Source: Gadus chalcogrammus
Taxonomy: Eukaryota > Chordata > Actinopteri > Gadiformes > Gadidae
Assembly: GCF_026213295.1 (NCBI RefSeq)
Contig: NC_079423.1
Coordinates: forward strand, 18,765,007 to 18,829,006
Direction of reading: 5' to 3'
Length of the DNA: 64,000 nucleotides
In this document: piece by piece, positions 45,345 through 57,403 of the stretch
Numbering within the stretch: the stretch's first letter is position 1
Layout: the number at the start of each line of letters is the position of its first letter
Translations under genes and position numbers: made by a program
The notes under the pieces: model-generated
What the model saw: only the letters and a program-made list of their open reading frames with translations
What the model was told of the DNA's origin: nothing
Database searches by the model: none

Positions 45345-45997
45345 TAGGGATGCACCGATCCGCTTTTTTCACCTCCGATACCGATACCGATATCTGAGGT
45401 TTAGTATCGGCCGATACCGATCCGATACCGATATAGAAAAACAGCGCGAAATTATGGCTACAAACTGTAAGTTTCATTGAGGGGAAAAGACTGGGATCAT
45501 GAGACTTGAATTTTTGGAGGTGCTTTATAAGGTTTGTGGTATTAAAGCTAGAAGGTTTAGTACCACCCCTCGGGAAATTTACTTTGCATATGTTGCATGT
45601 AGCCGTGGAGCTTGCTGGCTTAGGTAAAGTGAAATAGCTCCAGATAGCAGATCCTTTTGCTCGCTCCATTTTGCAATCACTGTAGGCTCCGCACGGCGTG
45701 TTGCTTGTTTATGACGCCACTCACAGCGCACAGCATAGAAACTGAATAGATCAGCCAATAGATAGATAGATACACTTTTATTAATCCCGTGAGAACATTT
45801 TCGTGGGAAATTCAATTATCAAAGCAGCAAGGTAGTAGGAATAGGATTCAAGTATGTACATAAACGTAAAAAAAAAAATATATATATATATATTTTTTTT
45901 TAATATGGATCGGCCCATTTGTCACCGATACCCGATCTAGAAATGTCTTCAATATCGGTACCGATACCGATACAAATATCGGATCGGTGCATCCCTA
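45345..45997 (-). mobile_element. hAT (ZBED-type) transposon, 653 bp
   Basis: The ends TAGGGATGCACCGATCCG and its reverse complement are flanked by the 8-bp direct repeat CTTTAACC (45337-45344 and 45998-46005). The subterminal regions are rich in CCGATACCGATA words. A minus-strand BED zinc-finger frame remains inside. It lies 61 bp after the splice donor of the signal-peptide exon. Confidence 0.93.
45490..45669 (-). pseudogene. BED zinc-finger start of a hAT transposase
   Basis: The minus-strand frame begins MERAKGSAIWSYFTL and contains C-x2-C and H-x5-H positions in the order of a BED finger (TATCNIC then NLIKHLQKFKSH). This is the N-terminus of the family's transposase. The rest is deleted. 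Confidence 0.8.
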
Positions 45998-46005
45998 CTT
46001 TAACC

Positions 46006-47847
46006 ACATCGGGGCAATTGCTCTGTCGCTAGCTTAGCCACTTTTTAGAGTTTAACACGGTTTTAAACTCAAGAAGTCACGTGACGTCTTAAGCTCCATT
46101 GCTGTGTCATATGTACTTGTGGTTCAACCTGCAGCTGTGTTTTACCTTGATCTCAATTGCTGTGTCTTCAGAGAAATTAACATCAGACACTAGCGGGCGT
46201 ATTTTGTGCGTGTTAGTCTAATCTCGAAACTGACGTGGTTTTAGAGGAGACTAAACCAGTTTGCAGGATGTAACAAGGCTCCATCATAACCGACACACAC
46301 ACACAGAATTAGTTTTATGAATTATTATTAATAGGTATGATACATTTACACTTATTACACCAGGTAGGCCTTCAGTACAATACAGGCTACAATATCGGAG
46401 TTGCTTAAAGTGCCCAACTAAAACTTGATTGCCTGTATGTAAAAAAAATAAATGAACGCACAGGATCGTACCATTCAACGAAACATAAAAAGGTCAATGC
46501 TTAACTACAATGGTCCTCTCCTTCTCCGAGAATTGAAAGGCATGGCATTACCCAAATTACTCGCATAGGCCTATTAGTTTGTTTTCAATTAATTAAGTAA
46601 TCACGTTTGCATACACACACCAAGAGAAAACAATGACAAGTAATTGATTGACGTAGGTGAGGGCAGATTCCAGACTCAGATTTCCACAAAAAGTAGCCTA
46701 GACTATTTCATAATATATGTCAACATTATTAGCGTTTTTATTTATTATAGTTTTATTATGTTAAAGTTCACTTTACATTCCCATTACGTTTTTGTTGGTA
46801 ATTATAGCACAAAATGCATCCACCATGAAGTTTAGACTGCATCTGCTCTGGGGTATACTAGAAAACTGAGTATTTCCGGTTTCCAAGCAGTTTAAACCGA
46901 GTCAGCTAGGTATCAGCTGATCCTGTACGAGTCGTTACACAGCAATCACGTTCAACCTTGTGCGCAGCTGCGTGTTAAACTCCAAAACCTCCGTTTTAAG
47001 GAGTTCGGTTTTAAAGCGCAGCAATGCTAACTGACAGAGCAATTGGCCCATTCAGTTTGCCTTTTGCAACACAACAAAACTAAAGTAACACAAATATATA
47101 TTGATTGCTGGAAATATTTGATTGAGCTTTTTCCCCAAGAACCTTTTCAAAAGTATCTATATCTTGTTTTAAAATATACATTTATACAGTTAAAACTAAA
47201 GAGCAAATTTGTGTGAGATCTATGGAATGTGTGAGTTTAATAAAGAAAAACGGGTATTGTGTCAATATAATTAGAATGTACAATCATTATTGAATTTCTG
47301 GATTTATTTTACAGCCTTTGAAAACTTGCTATTATTTCAGCTATTGTGGATTATACTGTAATGTAAGCTGGCGTTTTTGTACATGGATTGGTTTATTGCC
47401 CATTGATACTTGACTTTCTGTGGAAGCTACTCATCCACCTACCAGAGTTCCTTCCACCTCTGATATATACTTAACTTCCCGCTTGGCTATCTTGTTGACT
47501 CAACCAAATGATATAGTGTAGCAAACTTATGTCAATGACACAGTGTTAGAGAATAAGTATTGAAGAGATTTCCCCATTGCATAGTTCTGCTGCCAATATG
47601 AGAACAGCAAAGCACCCTGGTCATCTTAGGATCCCCGATACCTCTTTTATAAGCTGTTTCCCTTCTCTTTTTAATAGGAGAGAAAAAACAGAATGAGAGA
47701 TAGTCTCCTTTTCAGTTGGGGGGGAAACTGCATTGGAAAGACCATGAATATGGCTACACTCTTTAAGGGAACAGAAAATGCTCAAACATACCCGATTTAT
47801 TTTTATATGAACGCAATTATTCTACAGAACAATGTTGTTTTCCAGTG
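46006..47847. other. Intron sequence, no gene seen
   Basis: No recognised repeat or exon. AT-rich. Confidence 0.45.
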
Positions 47848-47927
47848 TTAGGGTGCACTCACACTAGGCCATCTGGCCGTGGCCGTGGCCGTTTTCACAC
47901 CACCGTGCTCAAATCTGCCAGTGTGAG

Positions 47928-48852
47928 CAGGGCCGTGCAGCGACCCTTTGAGGGGCAGGGGCTCAAATTCAAAAAAGGGCACATGCAAAAACCACTACTG
48001 TCAGAGACACTGAGACAGAGTAGACATGAAACGGATTTGTCATGTCCAGTGGCGGCTGGTGATCAACAATTTTGGTTTGGCACAGTAATAGACTGGGGGT
48101 CTGTTACTGTGGGGGGTCTGTACCGGGATGACGTGGCACCCGGTACAAATATGGTGTGACAGCGCCCTGGCGCCCTCTATTGACCCACCGCCACTGGCCA
48201 TGTCATGTGGCCATGGCCACGTAGTTACTACAGAGTAGCCTATACAGATTCAATATAACAATGTATGCTTTCCCTTTGCAATTTCAAAAGGTTTCCCAGA
48301 TAGGTTTGCTGGTAAGCTATATAAAATAAACCGAGTGGTAGCCACTTTCACAGTCAGTTAAAACGATGCTTGTTGAAAAGCTTTTGCTGGCAAACATAGG
48401 CCTATACTTCAAAATGACGCTACAAAACGAGATAACTGTTACAGTTTATTTAGCATTATCAACTTAATGGTTTTGGAAACAACTGTCTGTGTCTGACTCT
48501 GTAGTGATTTTACCCTGCATTGTACCGTCTCTTAAAACAACAAGCGCATCGCGCAGGCAGGCAAAGGTGAAAAGTCACGTTGATAGCCTATGACGTGACC
48601 CAGCGGCAGCTGCGCACTGAGCGCCGGTAAACGAGGCTACAAAGTACAAACTTTACTTCTCGATTATTACTTTTAGACATTTTTATTCTCGAATAATTTA
48701 TTCACATGTTAATTTTTAATTAATTAATTGTTCATGTGTAATTTTACAAAGCATTGAAAATTTAAATTACCACTCAAAAGGGCACTTTGGTCCTTCAGAG
48801 GGAAAAGGGCAGGGGCTCGGGCACCCATAGCCCCCCCCTCTGCACGTGCCTG
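47928..48852. mobile_element. Nested hAT-type MITE
   Basis: The ends CAGGGCCGTGCAGCG and (reversed) CAGGCACGTGCAGAG are flanked by AGTGTGAG at 47920-47927 and 48853-48860, an 8-bp hAT-type target duplication taken from the Harbinger-like host element. Confidence 0.88.
48047..48196. mobile_element. 150-bp hAT-type MITE nested inside the nested MITE
   Basis: The ends CAGTGGCGG and CCGCCACTG are flanked by GTCATGTC (48039-48046) and GCCATGTC (48197-48204), an 8-bp target duplication with one mismatch. Confidence 0.82.
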
Positions 48853-49521
48853 AGTGTGAGTGTGGCCAGTCTGGCCAGGCCAGGCCAATTTGGCCACTTG
48901 GGAGAGGTGTGCTGCTACGGTACGGGCCGCTACGGTACAGATGCTAATGAGCCGACACGCGCACACGCACGGCTACGCAACCTGAGCTGGATGACGTATA
49001 GTCCATGCGACGACCACGGACATAATAAAGGCGACGAGCCTTCTTTCCCAGTAAACGGTAAACATATATCCAAATAAGCAACAGACTCAGCAAAGTGCGA
49101 ACTGTGTTCTCTTTGTTGTTGTCCATTGTTGTTAAAACTCTGACTGGCGGCAGACTTTATTATGGTCCATGCAGCAGACGCTTGGTGATGACGTGTTACT
49201 TACGACGTGATGACGTATGTACAAGCGCCTACCGTGGCCAGGCCACAGTTGCGTCAGCCAACGGCCACGGCCAGATGGCCTAGTGTGAGTGCAGGCCAGA
49301 GAACAATGGGGCCATTTGAGCACGGTTAGGTGTGATAACGGCCAACGGCCACGGCGAGATGGCCTAGTGTGAGTGCACCCTTAATTTCTTTATCTTCTGA
49401 GGTTATCACAGAATATGATGAACCAACAATCAACAAACCACACATCAACAGGCTTGTTGGGAATGTCGAAAGTGCCCGGGACAGGTGAAATGACTGCTTC
49501 CCCATTACCTCTGTGAGCCAG

Positions 49522-49773
49522 GTTCTTTGGGTTTGGAACCAGGACGTGGACAGCCTCCCCATGGGGAGTTAGCTGTGGATCTGCCCTGGCACGATGAGCT
49601 GTGCTGCAGTCTGCCCTCAGCTCACCACAATACAGAGGGGAATACTGCAGGCATGGCATCTGTTGCCGCCCCATATCATGGCTCTCCATCGCACAGAACA
49701 CAGCCCCCACGGTGCCGCTACAGAGGTTTGAAGAACACGTCACAACGTGGAGAAAACAACCAGCCCACTGGGG
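49522..49773 (+). CDS. lepr: Leptin receptor-like, N-terminal domain exon
   Basis: The acceptor TGTGAGCCAG precedes 252 bp ending in phase 1 at GTAAGAA. The frame reads a Gly/Pro-rich start, then VDLPWHDELCCSLPSAH, with the paired Cys and the LPW word I recall from teleost leptin receptors. A basic, Ser-rich stretch with a CRYRG word follows. This is the extracellular N-terminal domain, upstream of the ligand-binding modules. The join to 45284 leaves Gly at the boundary and signal peptidase could cut close by. No other plus-strand exon of comparable quality was seen between them. The family call is moderately sure. Confidence 0.6.
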
Positions 49774-50070
49774 GTAAGAAACCATCAAATAAAGTTGATA
49801 CTAATGGGCTGAGTGTGGGCACGTAGCCAGGAAGGTAGACAGACAGGTAGCTAATCAACTGATGCTGTCAATATGTAAAGAGAATTTCAACATATTTGAC
49901 AGAAAATGCTTCTAAAATTAATTGATAACATTCATGAAGGTGAATTTTTATTAGAATATTAAAAAGTTCACTTTTTCATTGCTGTTTTGCAGTGCTCGTT
50001 GATTGAAATTTCAGTTATCTATTTGAAGCCAAGACCTGGGCTCTAAAAAACATTAACCTTGACGACTGAG

Positions 50071-50288
50071 TCATCAGGTATCTCATTAACATGCACAATC
50101 TGGATGACGCCACCTGTGGTCTTGAGAACCAGCAAACAATGAACGTCAGAGTGACACATGATGAGTCATTTCAATGTAGGTGGAATGACAATAAAAAGAA
50201 GAACAAAACAAGCAACACAACACTGAGCAGGGAATCCAAAATATTAAACCCCAAAGTAAATCAGTGTTTCTGCCTACAGAGTTCAGAT
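50071..50288 (+). CDS. lepr: Leptin receptor-like, doubtful exon
   Basis: A frame of about 72 residues with four Cys and an ESFQCRWND word. The only acceptor giving the required phase is the weak ACTGAG at 50070. The donor GTATCT at 50289 leaves phase 0, matching the next exon at 54561. A MITE begins 20 bp after the donor. It would extend the N-terminal domain. The phase agreement supports it but the acceptor is poor and the sequence similarity is only general, so the true exon may differ. Confidence 0.38.
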
Positions 50289-50306
50289 GTATCTAGCCTG
50301 GTTGTT

Positions 50307-50918
50307 AAGGGCTGATTATGGTTCCATGTTCACGCAACAACGCAATGAACACGCAGTCGCTTCAACGTAGTCGTGAACCTTTATGGTTCTGCGTCGGGTT
50401 TACGTGTCGTTATGCATGTCCATGGTAAAGAGAGAACAAATAGTTGGTCTTTGTCTGTGCATGCTATTACTTTACAATTGCTCTGCTCCTAGAAGTTTGA
50501 TTATGGTACGGTATGGATTCCAGCAACTTGAAAGCTGAATACGACTCAAACAATGTGCAACAAAACCAGAAGATAGGCTGCTAGTTGGTCGTCATTGTCC
50601 ATTCTCGTTATTACCTTCAAAGTCTTTGATGACCGAATACAAACATTGCCGCTTTTTACAGATTACTAGCGAGTGAAAAAAATGGTTACGGGCACCGATG
50701 TTTTGCCTTAGATTTTTTACATACAAAGCGTTTTGCCGGAAATGATGTAGTTAGCGAACCAATCACAGCCCTTGCGGCTGCGTCGCCTCGACGCGAGGTT
50801 ACACTTTTTGGGAGGCGCACGTCAGGCCCTTGCGGTCGACGCAAGGAGGGTCCTCCGCAATGACGTAACATGTCTGTAACCCCCTTGCGTTGCGTCAACC
50901 TCGAACCATAAAGAGCCT
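50307..50918. mobile_element. MITE with TATGGTTC-type inverted ends
   Basis: AGGGCTGATTATGGTTC at the left and GAACCATAAAGAGCC at the right are imperfect inverted ends of about 17 bp. Subterminal parts carry GCGTTGCGTCA words. It may be Harbinger-like. A related end lies near 43640. Confidence 0.65.
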
Positions 50919-51272
50919 TTCAGCTTGTAGCAGCCTATAGTAGCCTTGGTGTTAGCTTTTATTAACCTCGGTGTTAGCCTGTAGCAGCCTGTAGTAGTCT
51001 GGGTGTTAGTCTGTCACAGCCTGTAGTAGCCTGGGTGTGAGCCTGTATTAGCCTGGGTGTTAGCCTGTAGTAGCCTTGGCCATATTGGACGCAGACGGCA
51101 AGCAGTAGTAATTTTGTGAAGTACACTTCTTAATCCTTTAACTATTATTGACACAGTATTGATAACACCCTTTCAGTTTTTGACCTTGGTTTTCGATCTC
51201 ACACGCTGTGCGGCAAATCACTGCTAAGTAAGAATATTGATTTTTGTAAAATAATTCCTAAACGCATTACAT
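50919..51272. repeat. Dispersed minisatellite-bearing repeat
   Basis: About five units of a 30-bp TAGCCTGGGTGTTAGCC-type word, then a flank shared with 44990-45165. Present twice in this gene's introns. Confidence 0.8.
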
Positions 51273-52311
51273 TTTGGAGCTTTCAGGAGAATTCTGCAGC
51301 TATTTATTACCTGATAACATTAACATCAAATAGATGATATTTATGTCCGGTATAAAAGAAGTCTTGAGTGACAGACAGATTTTAGGATTGCGCTGCAGCT
51401 GCCATTGTTATTTATGGAGCTGCCTACAGCTTCTCATTGTCTGATGGAGGGCCCCTCCTAGAGGGTTCTAGCGGACATCCACCACCTTCACTGCTCGTAT
51501 CAATGATGAATCTACAACACTGTCTTGCCCCTGAGGCCATCCCCAACCTTCATGACCATTATGACCACAGTGGAAGGTCCTTCTAGTGGTTCCTTGCTGT
51601 GAAAGATTGATGCTGTTTGATTAATGTGAACACGTGTTTAGGTTGAACCACGTACTGTAATAATAATGTAATTCTTTTGGGAAACTTCACATTAATATTG
51701 AAATAGGAAATATTTTACATTTGGCAATGAAACAATAAAAGCGAGTTGTCACGGCCAGGTGCTGGTTGGGCAGCAGGAACAAGAAGGGATAGGACAACAA
51801 AAAAGTTTCTTTAGTAAAATAAAATAAATCTTAGAAAACAGAAAAACACTTAGAAAATGGGAATCCATGAGGAACAAGGAACCAACTAAGGAACAATTGT
51901 TTCTGAGCATTGATTATGACACATCATAATCAATGCTCAAGCAAGATCCACATCCAGCCAATTATATTCTACCACTCCGATTCAATCAAGAGTTTCCAAG
52001 CAGAATTGGCTAAACCTGTCAGGATATTCACATGAGGCCTTTTCACAGAACCCCTCGGTAGGGTGAGCGTGTCTTCTGCTGGACGCACTAACCCAGGAAA
52101 TTCAATATCCCTCAGGTCTCTGCTGGAGCATCCTGTGTGCTGTTGATGACGACTGGGAAAATGTTGTTTGTGATCTGAACTCTCGCAGCCCACAACCAGA
52201 ACCCTTGGTGTTTAGCACCACGGTAATCAGCCGGCAGCACCTGGCGTGAGTACGAATCTCAGATATCTGGTTTGAACTATGCACAAAGCGCTGCCCTGGG
52301 CTCGCTCTGGT
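51273..52311. other. Intron, no exon seen; one perfect hairpin
   Basis: A 16-bp perfect inverted repeat (TGAGCATTGATTATGA, 4-bp loop) lies at 51904-51939. Nothing else is recognised. Confidence 0.5.
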
Positions 52312-53886
52312 TTAAAGGTCCCATGACATGCTATTTTATGTATTCTTTAATATAGGTATTAGTTGGCAAATAACACAGTATTCAAAGACGTTCCCGAAAT
52401 TCTGCCGTGGTGCAGAGTTACAGCCACTCCGAGCCAGTCGCACATTGAGCTTCCCCCAAATGCGCTGTTTTGGCGTCTGTAGCTATAATGCAAATGAGGA
52501 GGAGCGAGGCGGGTCAAGGAGGAGGGTGGGAGTGTGGCCCTGAGCAGCTTGCAGCCACGGTACCATGCGTTCTGTTGAGTGTGTGTACAGTGGATGTATC
52601 GCAATGGCGAGGCGCACACAGCCTTTAGCCGTGTTCTGTAAATCTTCTAGAACACACGGGAGTCCTGGAGCTCTATATCTAAATATTATCATATAGCCTA
52701 CATAGATATCTATATCATATAATATATATTATCATGGCCAAAAGCTGTGTGAGCCGATATTATGAATCTCAAATGACCGCGTTGGGTTCTCCGACGTTCC
52801 TGGTTCTTCCACGTCCTCATCAATGTGAAGTAGATTAAACCACGACAAGGAGGAGAAAGGGATTACTGCCGGGCAGCGCTTAGCTGCCCCTCAGCGGGGT
52901 AGCTAAGGGGCTTAGCTGCCCCTCAGCGGGGCTCAAGCGGGAGACATTCGCCGCCAACAATCCCTTTCTCCTCCATGTCATGGTTCATGTTCTTGAGGGA
53001 GTCAAAGCCAAAGTTCCTTCCCCCCAATTCATTCTCAACCTTGGCTGAGTTAACCCCCACTACGAGTCTCGTTGTAGAAATAGCAGAGACGAGAGTCCGA
53101 CGTGTTATGCGCCATAACACCAAAAGCAGAACGGTTATCCAAATAACAAGGAAGTGTACAAGACTTGCGTTACAGTCCTGTATATAGATATCTATATCTA
53201 AATAATATCATATAATACATAGATATCTATATCATATAATACATATTATCACGGCCAAAAGCTGTGTGCGCCTCCAGACGATATTATGAATCACAAACGA
53301 CTTTGTCGGGTTCTGCGACGTCTCTGGTTCTTCCACTTTCACATCAATCTGAAGTAGACTGAACCGCGCGCTGCCTGCTGCCGGCTGCCCGCTGCCGGCT
53401 GCCCGCTGCCGGGCGATGGTGCCTCGCGGCAACCGGCGGCATGTCGCAGTTCATGTACTTCAGCGAGTCAAAGCCAAAGTTCCTTTCCCCCAATCCCTTC
53501 TCAACCATGGCTCAGATAACCCCCACTACAGTCTCGTTGTGGAAATACAAGAGACGTCAAAGAACCGACCAGAAATACTTGCGTTACAGTCTGTGTATTC
53601 ACACACACACATGTGGCGCTCGCACGGTCGTGTCTCATTGGCGGGCCAACGTCTCTGGGCGGGCCAGGCAGAGTAAGGGGAGGAGCTTAGATGCTTTATG
53701 ACGACATAAATAAAGACATTCAAAATCAGCGCGCCTCCGGTTTTTCAAAGGCGAGCAGAACAGCTAGTGCTCGTTTTACACCAAACGCAAGTTTTAGCCA
53801 CTGGGGGACCATAGGCAGGCTAGGGGAAATCATATTTATGTTAGAAAACCTCATAAAGTGAGATTTTCATGTCATGGGACCTTTAA
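52312..53886. mobile_element. Complete TTAA-flanked DNA transposon
   Basis: TTAA at 52312-52315 and 53883-53886 flank the terminal inverted repeats AAGGTCCCATGACATG and CATGTCATGGGACCTT. Two internal units, each starting near a GAGTCAAAGCCAAAGTTCC word (about 52988 and 53464) and each followed by AACCHTGGCTSAG, make it a tandem-dimer structure. There is no transposase. The TTAA target fits piggyBac or Kolobok. Confidence 0.88.
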
Positions 53887-54560
53887 ACTCACGTCGCCTG
53901 TTTGGTATGCCTATCATGCCTTGCCTCAGGCCCCATGTGCAAAGGTGTTAGTGTTTGTAAATGGATGTATGTCCATGCTGTGTGTGTAGGTGTGTGTCTG
54001 TGTGTGTTACTGCATGAGGTTGTGTGTGTGCGTGCGCACGTGAGTTTGTTTTATTTGTGTGAATAAACTGGTACGTGTTATCTGAACAGCAGTCTTTCCC
54101 TTCATCACAGCGAAGGAAAAAGACTGGCTATCTGCAGCTCAGTGAAGCAGGTCCCACAGAACCTGTATCCTGCATTTATCAGCCTGGCCATCTCTGGGAT
54201 AAACACAGTTTACAGCTGAACTAACACATACAAGATGAGACATGCGCTGCCAATAAACAGTCAAATAATATAACTAGACAAACCTTCTTGTCCCAATTTC
54301 AAATTTGGTTTGAAAGCATTGCAAATGGCTTTCTTAGAGTTTCTATCAGAGCCATCGGACTATTGCTGTGTATTTCTTTCCAAATGTAATGATTTTATAA
54401 TTGTTAATTATACAAAAGGCAAATGACAAGATAGTCTCAAATTAAACCATTGTATATAATATCTCTTTCACTTTTTATAGGAAAAATTAAATAGAAAATA
54501 TGTGCAAAGATTAAAACGCAAGCTTTGATCTCATCCGTTCCCAGCCTGCCAACCGGACAG
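53887..54560. other. Intron, GT-rich stretch, no gene
   Basis: A GT-rich stretch at 53950-54060 and otherwise unremarkable sequence. Confidence 0.45.
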
Positions 54561-54723
54561 GGTGCCCACAGTGTCACAAGTGCCGAGGTCTCTAAGCCGG
54601 TTAACTGTTCCCACATTTGTTCCATTGCCCTTGACAACGCCAAGCGGTCCTTTGTTATGGTAGCCACTGCTGTCCTAAATGCCACCATCGGCCCCGTCCT
54701 GCTCCGTGTTCCAGCCCGCCCAG
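54561..54723 (+). CDS. lepr: Leptin receptor-like exon, first cytokine-receptor module, part 1
   Basis: The acceptor AACCGGACAG gives phase 0 and the donor GTAAGG leaves phase 1. The 163-bp exon reads KPVNCSHICSIALDN, then a beta-strand-like stretch ending in LLRVPARP. Two Cys and two potential N-glycosylation sites (NCS, NAT) are visible. It matches the membrane-distal half of the first cytokine-receptor homology module of LEPR, just before the VKP-x-PP hinge that starts the next exon. Splicing to 56449 completes a Val codon and gives the RP-V-KPSPP join expected of this family. Confidence 0.65.
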
Positions 54724-55911
54724 GTAAGGAGACACTTACATAAGTTCTGAATCACAGAGAAACCTCAGTAAATGAAGAATGGTTGGTGAAAGAAAGAAAT
54801 TTGAATTTTCGGAGTTCTGGGAAATGTGTTTTGAAGTCTGCATTTTCCAAAAGAGATCCAAAGGCTTGGCATGATCTGGAATGATAAGGAGACAATTACG
54901 AGCTTGCTTCTCAACGGCCCTATTCTCCTGTTAAAGGCAAGCATGATTGGTATACAACAGTGTGTGCTCTGTGCTGGGCTCTGTCTGCTCCCACCTTTCA
55001 GGGTGAATTCTCTACAATGAGGCTGGTGTGGCTCTCCAATGAAATTATGATGTTTTATCTTCACACTGGGAACAGTGCGAGTCTACAGTCTGTAACTGCC
55101 GCTCTCACATTATACATCCCCCTATAACAAATGTGCCCTGCGACACTGATGCAGAGCAATATCCATGAAGGCCTTTGACCAGCCTCACTCATGCAGCTCC
55201 ACTGTCTACGTTTATGATGGCTATATTTACTGTAGAATCCACATCATGAGCATCCCCAAACACATAAGCAATCACCGCTATTTGCATCCTGCTTGTGTTT
55301 ATTTGTGGGGTTTCTTCTGGAGACAGAGAATCAGTTTGCTAATTGTAGATTTCACGTAGGGAGAATCCCTGTTGATGGTTCAGCAGGCACAAAGAAGTAA
55401 CGGCACTGTGTTTCTGCTTTTTAATTAAGAGTATTTATTTGTAACTTGATTTGTACAAAGAAATTCTACATTAGAGGCGTAAATCAAATGAAGCCTTTAA
55501 ATAATTTTATTTTTGAGGGGTTGCAGGGGAAACAACTTGAATTATTTTGTGATGTGTTGACTAACCCAATGGCTAAATGTACGTGGTTTCATATTATTAC
55601 CCTCACAGCCCTTCTCAAAACATGTTTCCTGAGGCAATCCTATTGGTTAGGAGAGAAAGTGCCTATTTATGTTTTTCCCTCCATAATAACCGGACAGTTG
55701 ATGTTCAATCTGCATGTATTTCAAAAGGCCAGCTTTAGGTGCACCATACGTCACTTCAAGTAGTGACAAACAAACACTCAATACATTTAGTGACATTTCA
55801 GTTCAGATAGTAAGCATGGATGAGGAAGGGAAATACTATGAAAGGGGTGGACATTATACCCAAAACCAACTCTCTTATACATGATTTATCTGAAGACGCA
55901 GGATATATATA

Positions 55912-55971
<60 letters not shown>

Positions 55972-56032
55972 TATATAGATATAAAACCAACTCTCTTATA
56001 CATGATTTATCTGAAGACGCAGGATATATATA

Positions 56033-56076
<44 letters not shown>

Positions 56077-56448
56077 GAAAAATCCCAACCACCTTTAAGT
56101 TGATGCTAAAGTAATTTTTAAATGATTTGCTGAGCACACAAAAGTGTACATTTAAATGCCTAATGCCCATCAGCCGCTGTGATATTAATGAACATAAACC
56201 TAATCCAGTGGTCTTAATTAGACATCCGACAGTCGTCAGGGTTGACAAATCCCTGTGAGCCAGTGTAGGAAAGATCATTGGCCTTATTGCTATCATCAGG
56301 TGGATTGCATAGGTCTAAACGGAGGATATATATATATTTTTTCCTTCGTTGTAAGCTAATTTTATTACCACTACAACATTGTCCTATGTGTCTAGTTTTC
56401 CTACTGCCTTGGTTTGGGTTTTGGCATTTTTTGGTGTTTTCTTTCCAG
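54724..56448. other. Intron; tandem AT block
   Basis: Only the AT-rich tandem block at 55862-56073 stands out. Confidence 0.5.
55862..56073. repeat. Two tandem copies of an (AT)n-tailed block
   Basis: A roughly 45-bp unit with AAACCAACTCTCTTATACA is followed by a TATATCTATAT run. It is present twice, with AT tails of about 55 and 45 bp. Confidence 0.9.
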
Positions 56449-56594
56449 TCAAACCAAGTCCTCCAGTTAATGTGACTCACACCCAGACGGTTCAGGGACA
56501 GCTGGTTTTATACTGGGATCCATCTCAGTCAGCTGCCAGCCCAGACCGCTACAAGGTGCGCTACACATTCAACAGCACCTGGCCTGTATGGCAG
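56449..56594 (+). CDS. lepr: Leptin receptor-like exon, fibronectin III domain, first half
   Basis: A strong acceptor (TTTTCTTTCCAG) and donor (CAG followed by GTAGGT). The exon reads VKPSPPVNVTHTQ, then LVLYWDPS and YKVRYTFNSTW, a classical fibronectin III A-to-E strand half. N-glycosylation sites NVT and NST are present. This is the proximal part of the cytokine-receptor module that contacts the ligand. The exon ends in phase 0 and joins 59261. LEPR, IL6ST and related receptors share this layout; the neighbouring N-terminal exon favours LEPR. Confidence 0.75.
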
Positions 56595-57177
56595 GTAGGT
56601 GCCCGCTCTCAGTGTGATGCATGCAAGAAGCGTGTCTGCATATAAGTATTCCTCCCACAGCTCAGCTTTACATTGCACATTGTCATGAAAAAATAAAAAT
56701 CAAGATTTTGAGGACATTTAAGTCTGTTTGTTTGTCTAAATATTCCTTCATTATTTAACTGTATTTTACTGACATCGAATGCATTCATCCGTATCTCAGA
56801 ACAGTTTTGTGGATTGTGAGCTTGCATTAGGATTGTATTAAGGTGGTGGATGCTTAATTTTTTTTATGCTTTGTTGCTCAACTAAATAAAGCTGAAATAC
56901 CTCAGATAAAAGGCTTTTAGAGGAGACATAAAACATGTTTTTGAAGCTGTTTGCTGGAAATATCTAGTAGAAAAAAATTCTTGCTTGCCGCTATTCCCGT
57001 CTGTTTCGGTCCCTTCAGAATGGGCTGTTACTGGTGTCTGTAGCTTTAATGCAAATGAGCTGGTGCCCATTGCATACAGATGAGCTGTCAGACTGAACCA
57101 CAGCGTGGAGCCGAAGTGATTGTTGCTGTTTGCGGACTCCCAGAGCTCTATATCTATATCTATATCTATATAATGTA

Positions 57178-57227
<50 letters not shown>

Positions 57228-57260
57228 TATAATGTAGGCCTATCTATATAATATAATTAA

Positions 57261-57403
57261 GCAATAGATCACGACAGGCTGTGGTATGTGCTCATTATAC
57301 CACTGTTAAGGGGCGTTGTTCGGCCCGACGCGCAGTGGAGGGCGGGCGACCCCCTTCACAGTGGTATATTGAGCACATACCACTGACTGAAGTGATCTAT
57401 TGC
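57261..57403. repeat. Long hairpin element
   Basis: GCAATAGATCAC, then GTGGTATGTGCTCA, are matched in inverted order by TGAGCACATACCAC and GTGATCTATTGC. The arms are about 50 bp around a GC-rich centre. A MITE or foldback element. Confidence 0.88.

Larger units (their letters stand above)
42156..46124 (+). repeat. Segment duplicated after the assembly gap
   Basis: This 3.97-kb stretch reappears as 60101-64000 in the same orientation. All features listed inside it have a noisier twin there. Confidence 0.95.
47851..49380. mobile_element. Harbinger-like MITE hosting two nested hAT MITEs
   Basis: The ends GGGTGCACTCACACTAGG and reverse complement are over 30 bp long, flanked by TTA on both sides (47848-47850 and 49381-49383). 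A 3-bp TTA-type target duplication fits PIF/Harbinger. The interior holds GGCCACGGCCA words. No transposase is present. Confidence 0.88.
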
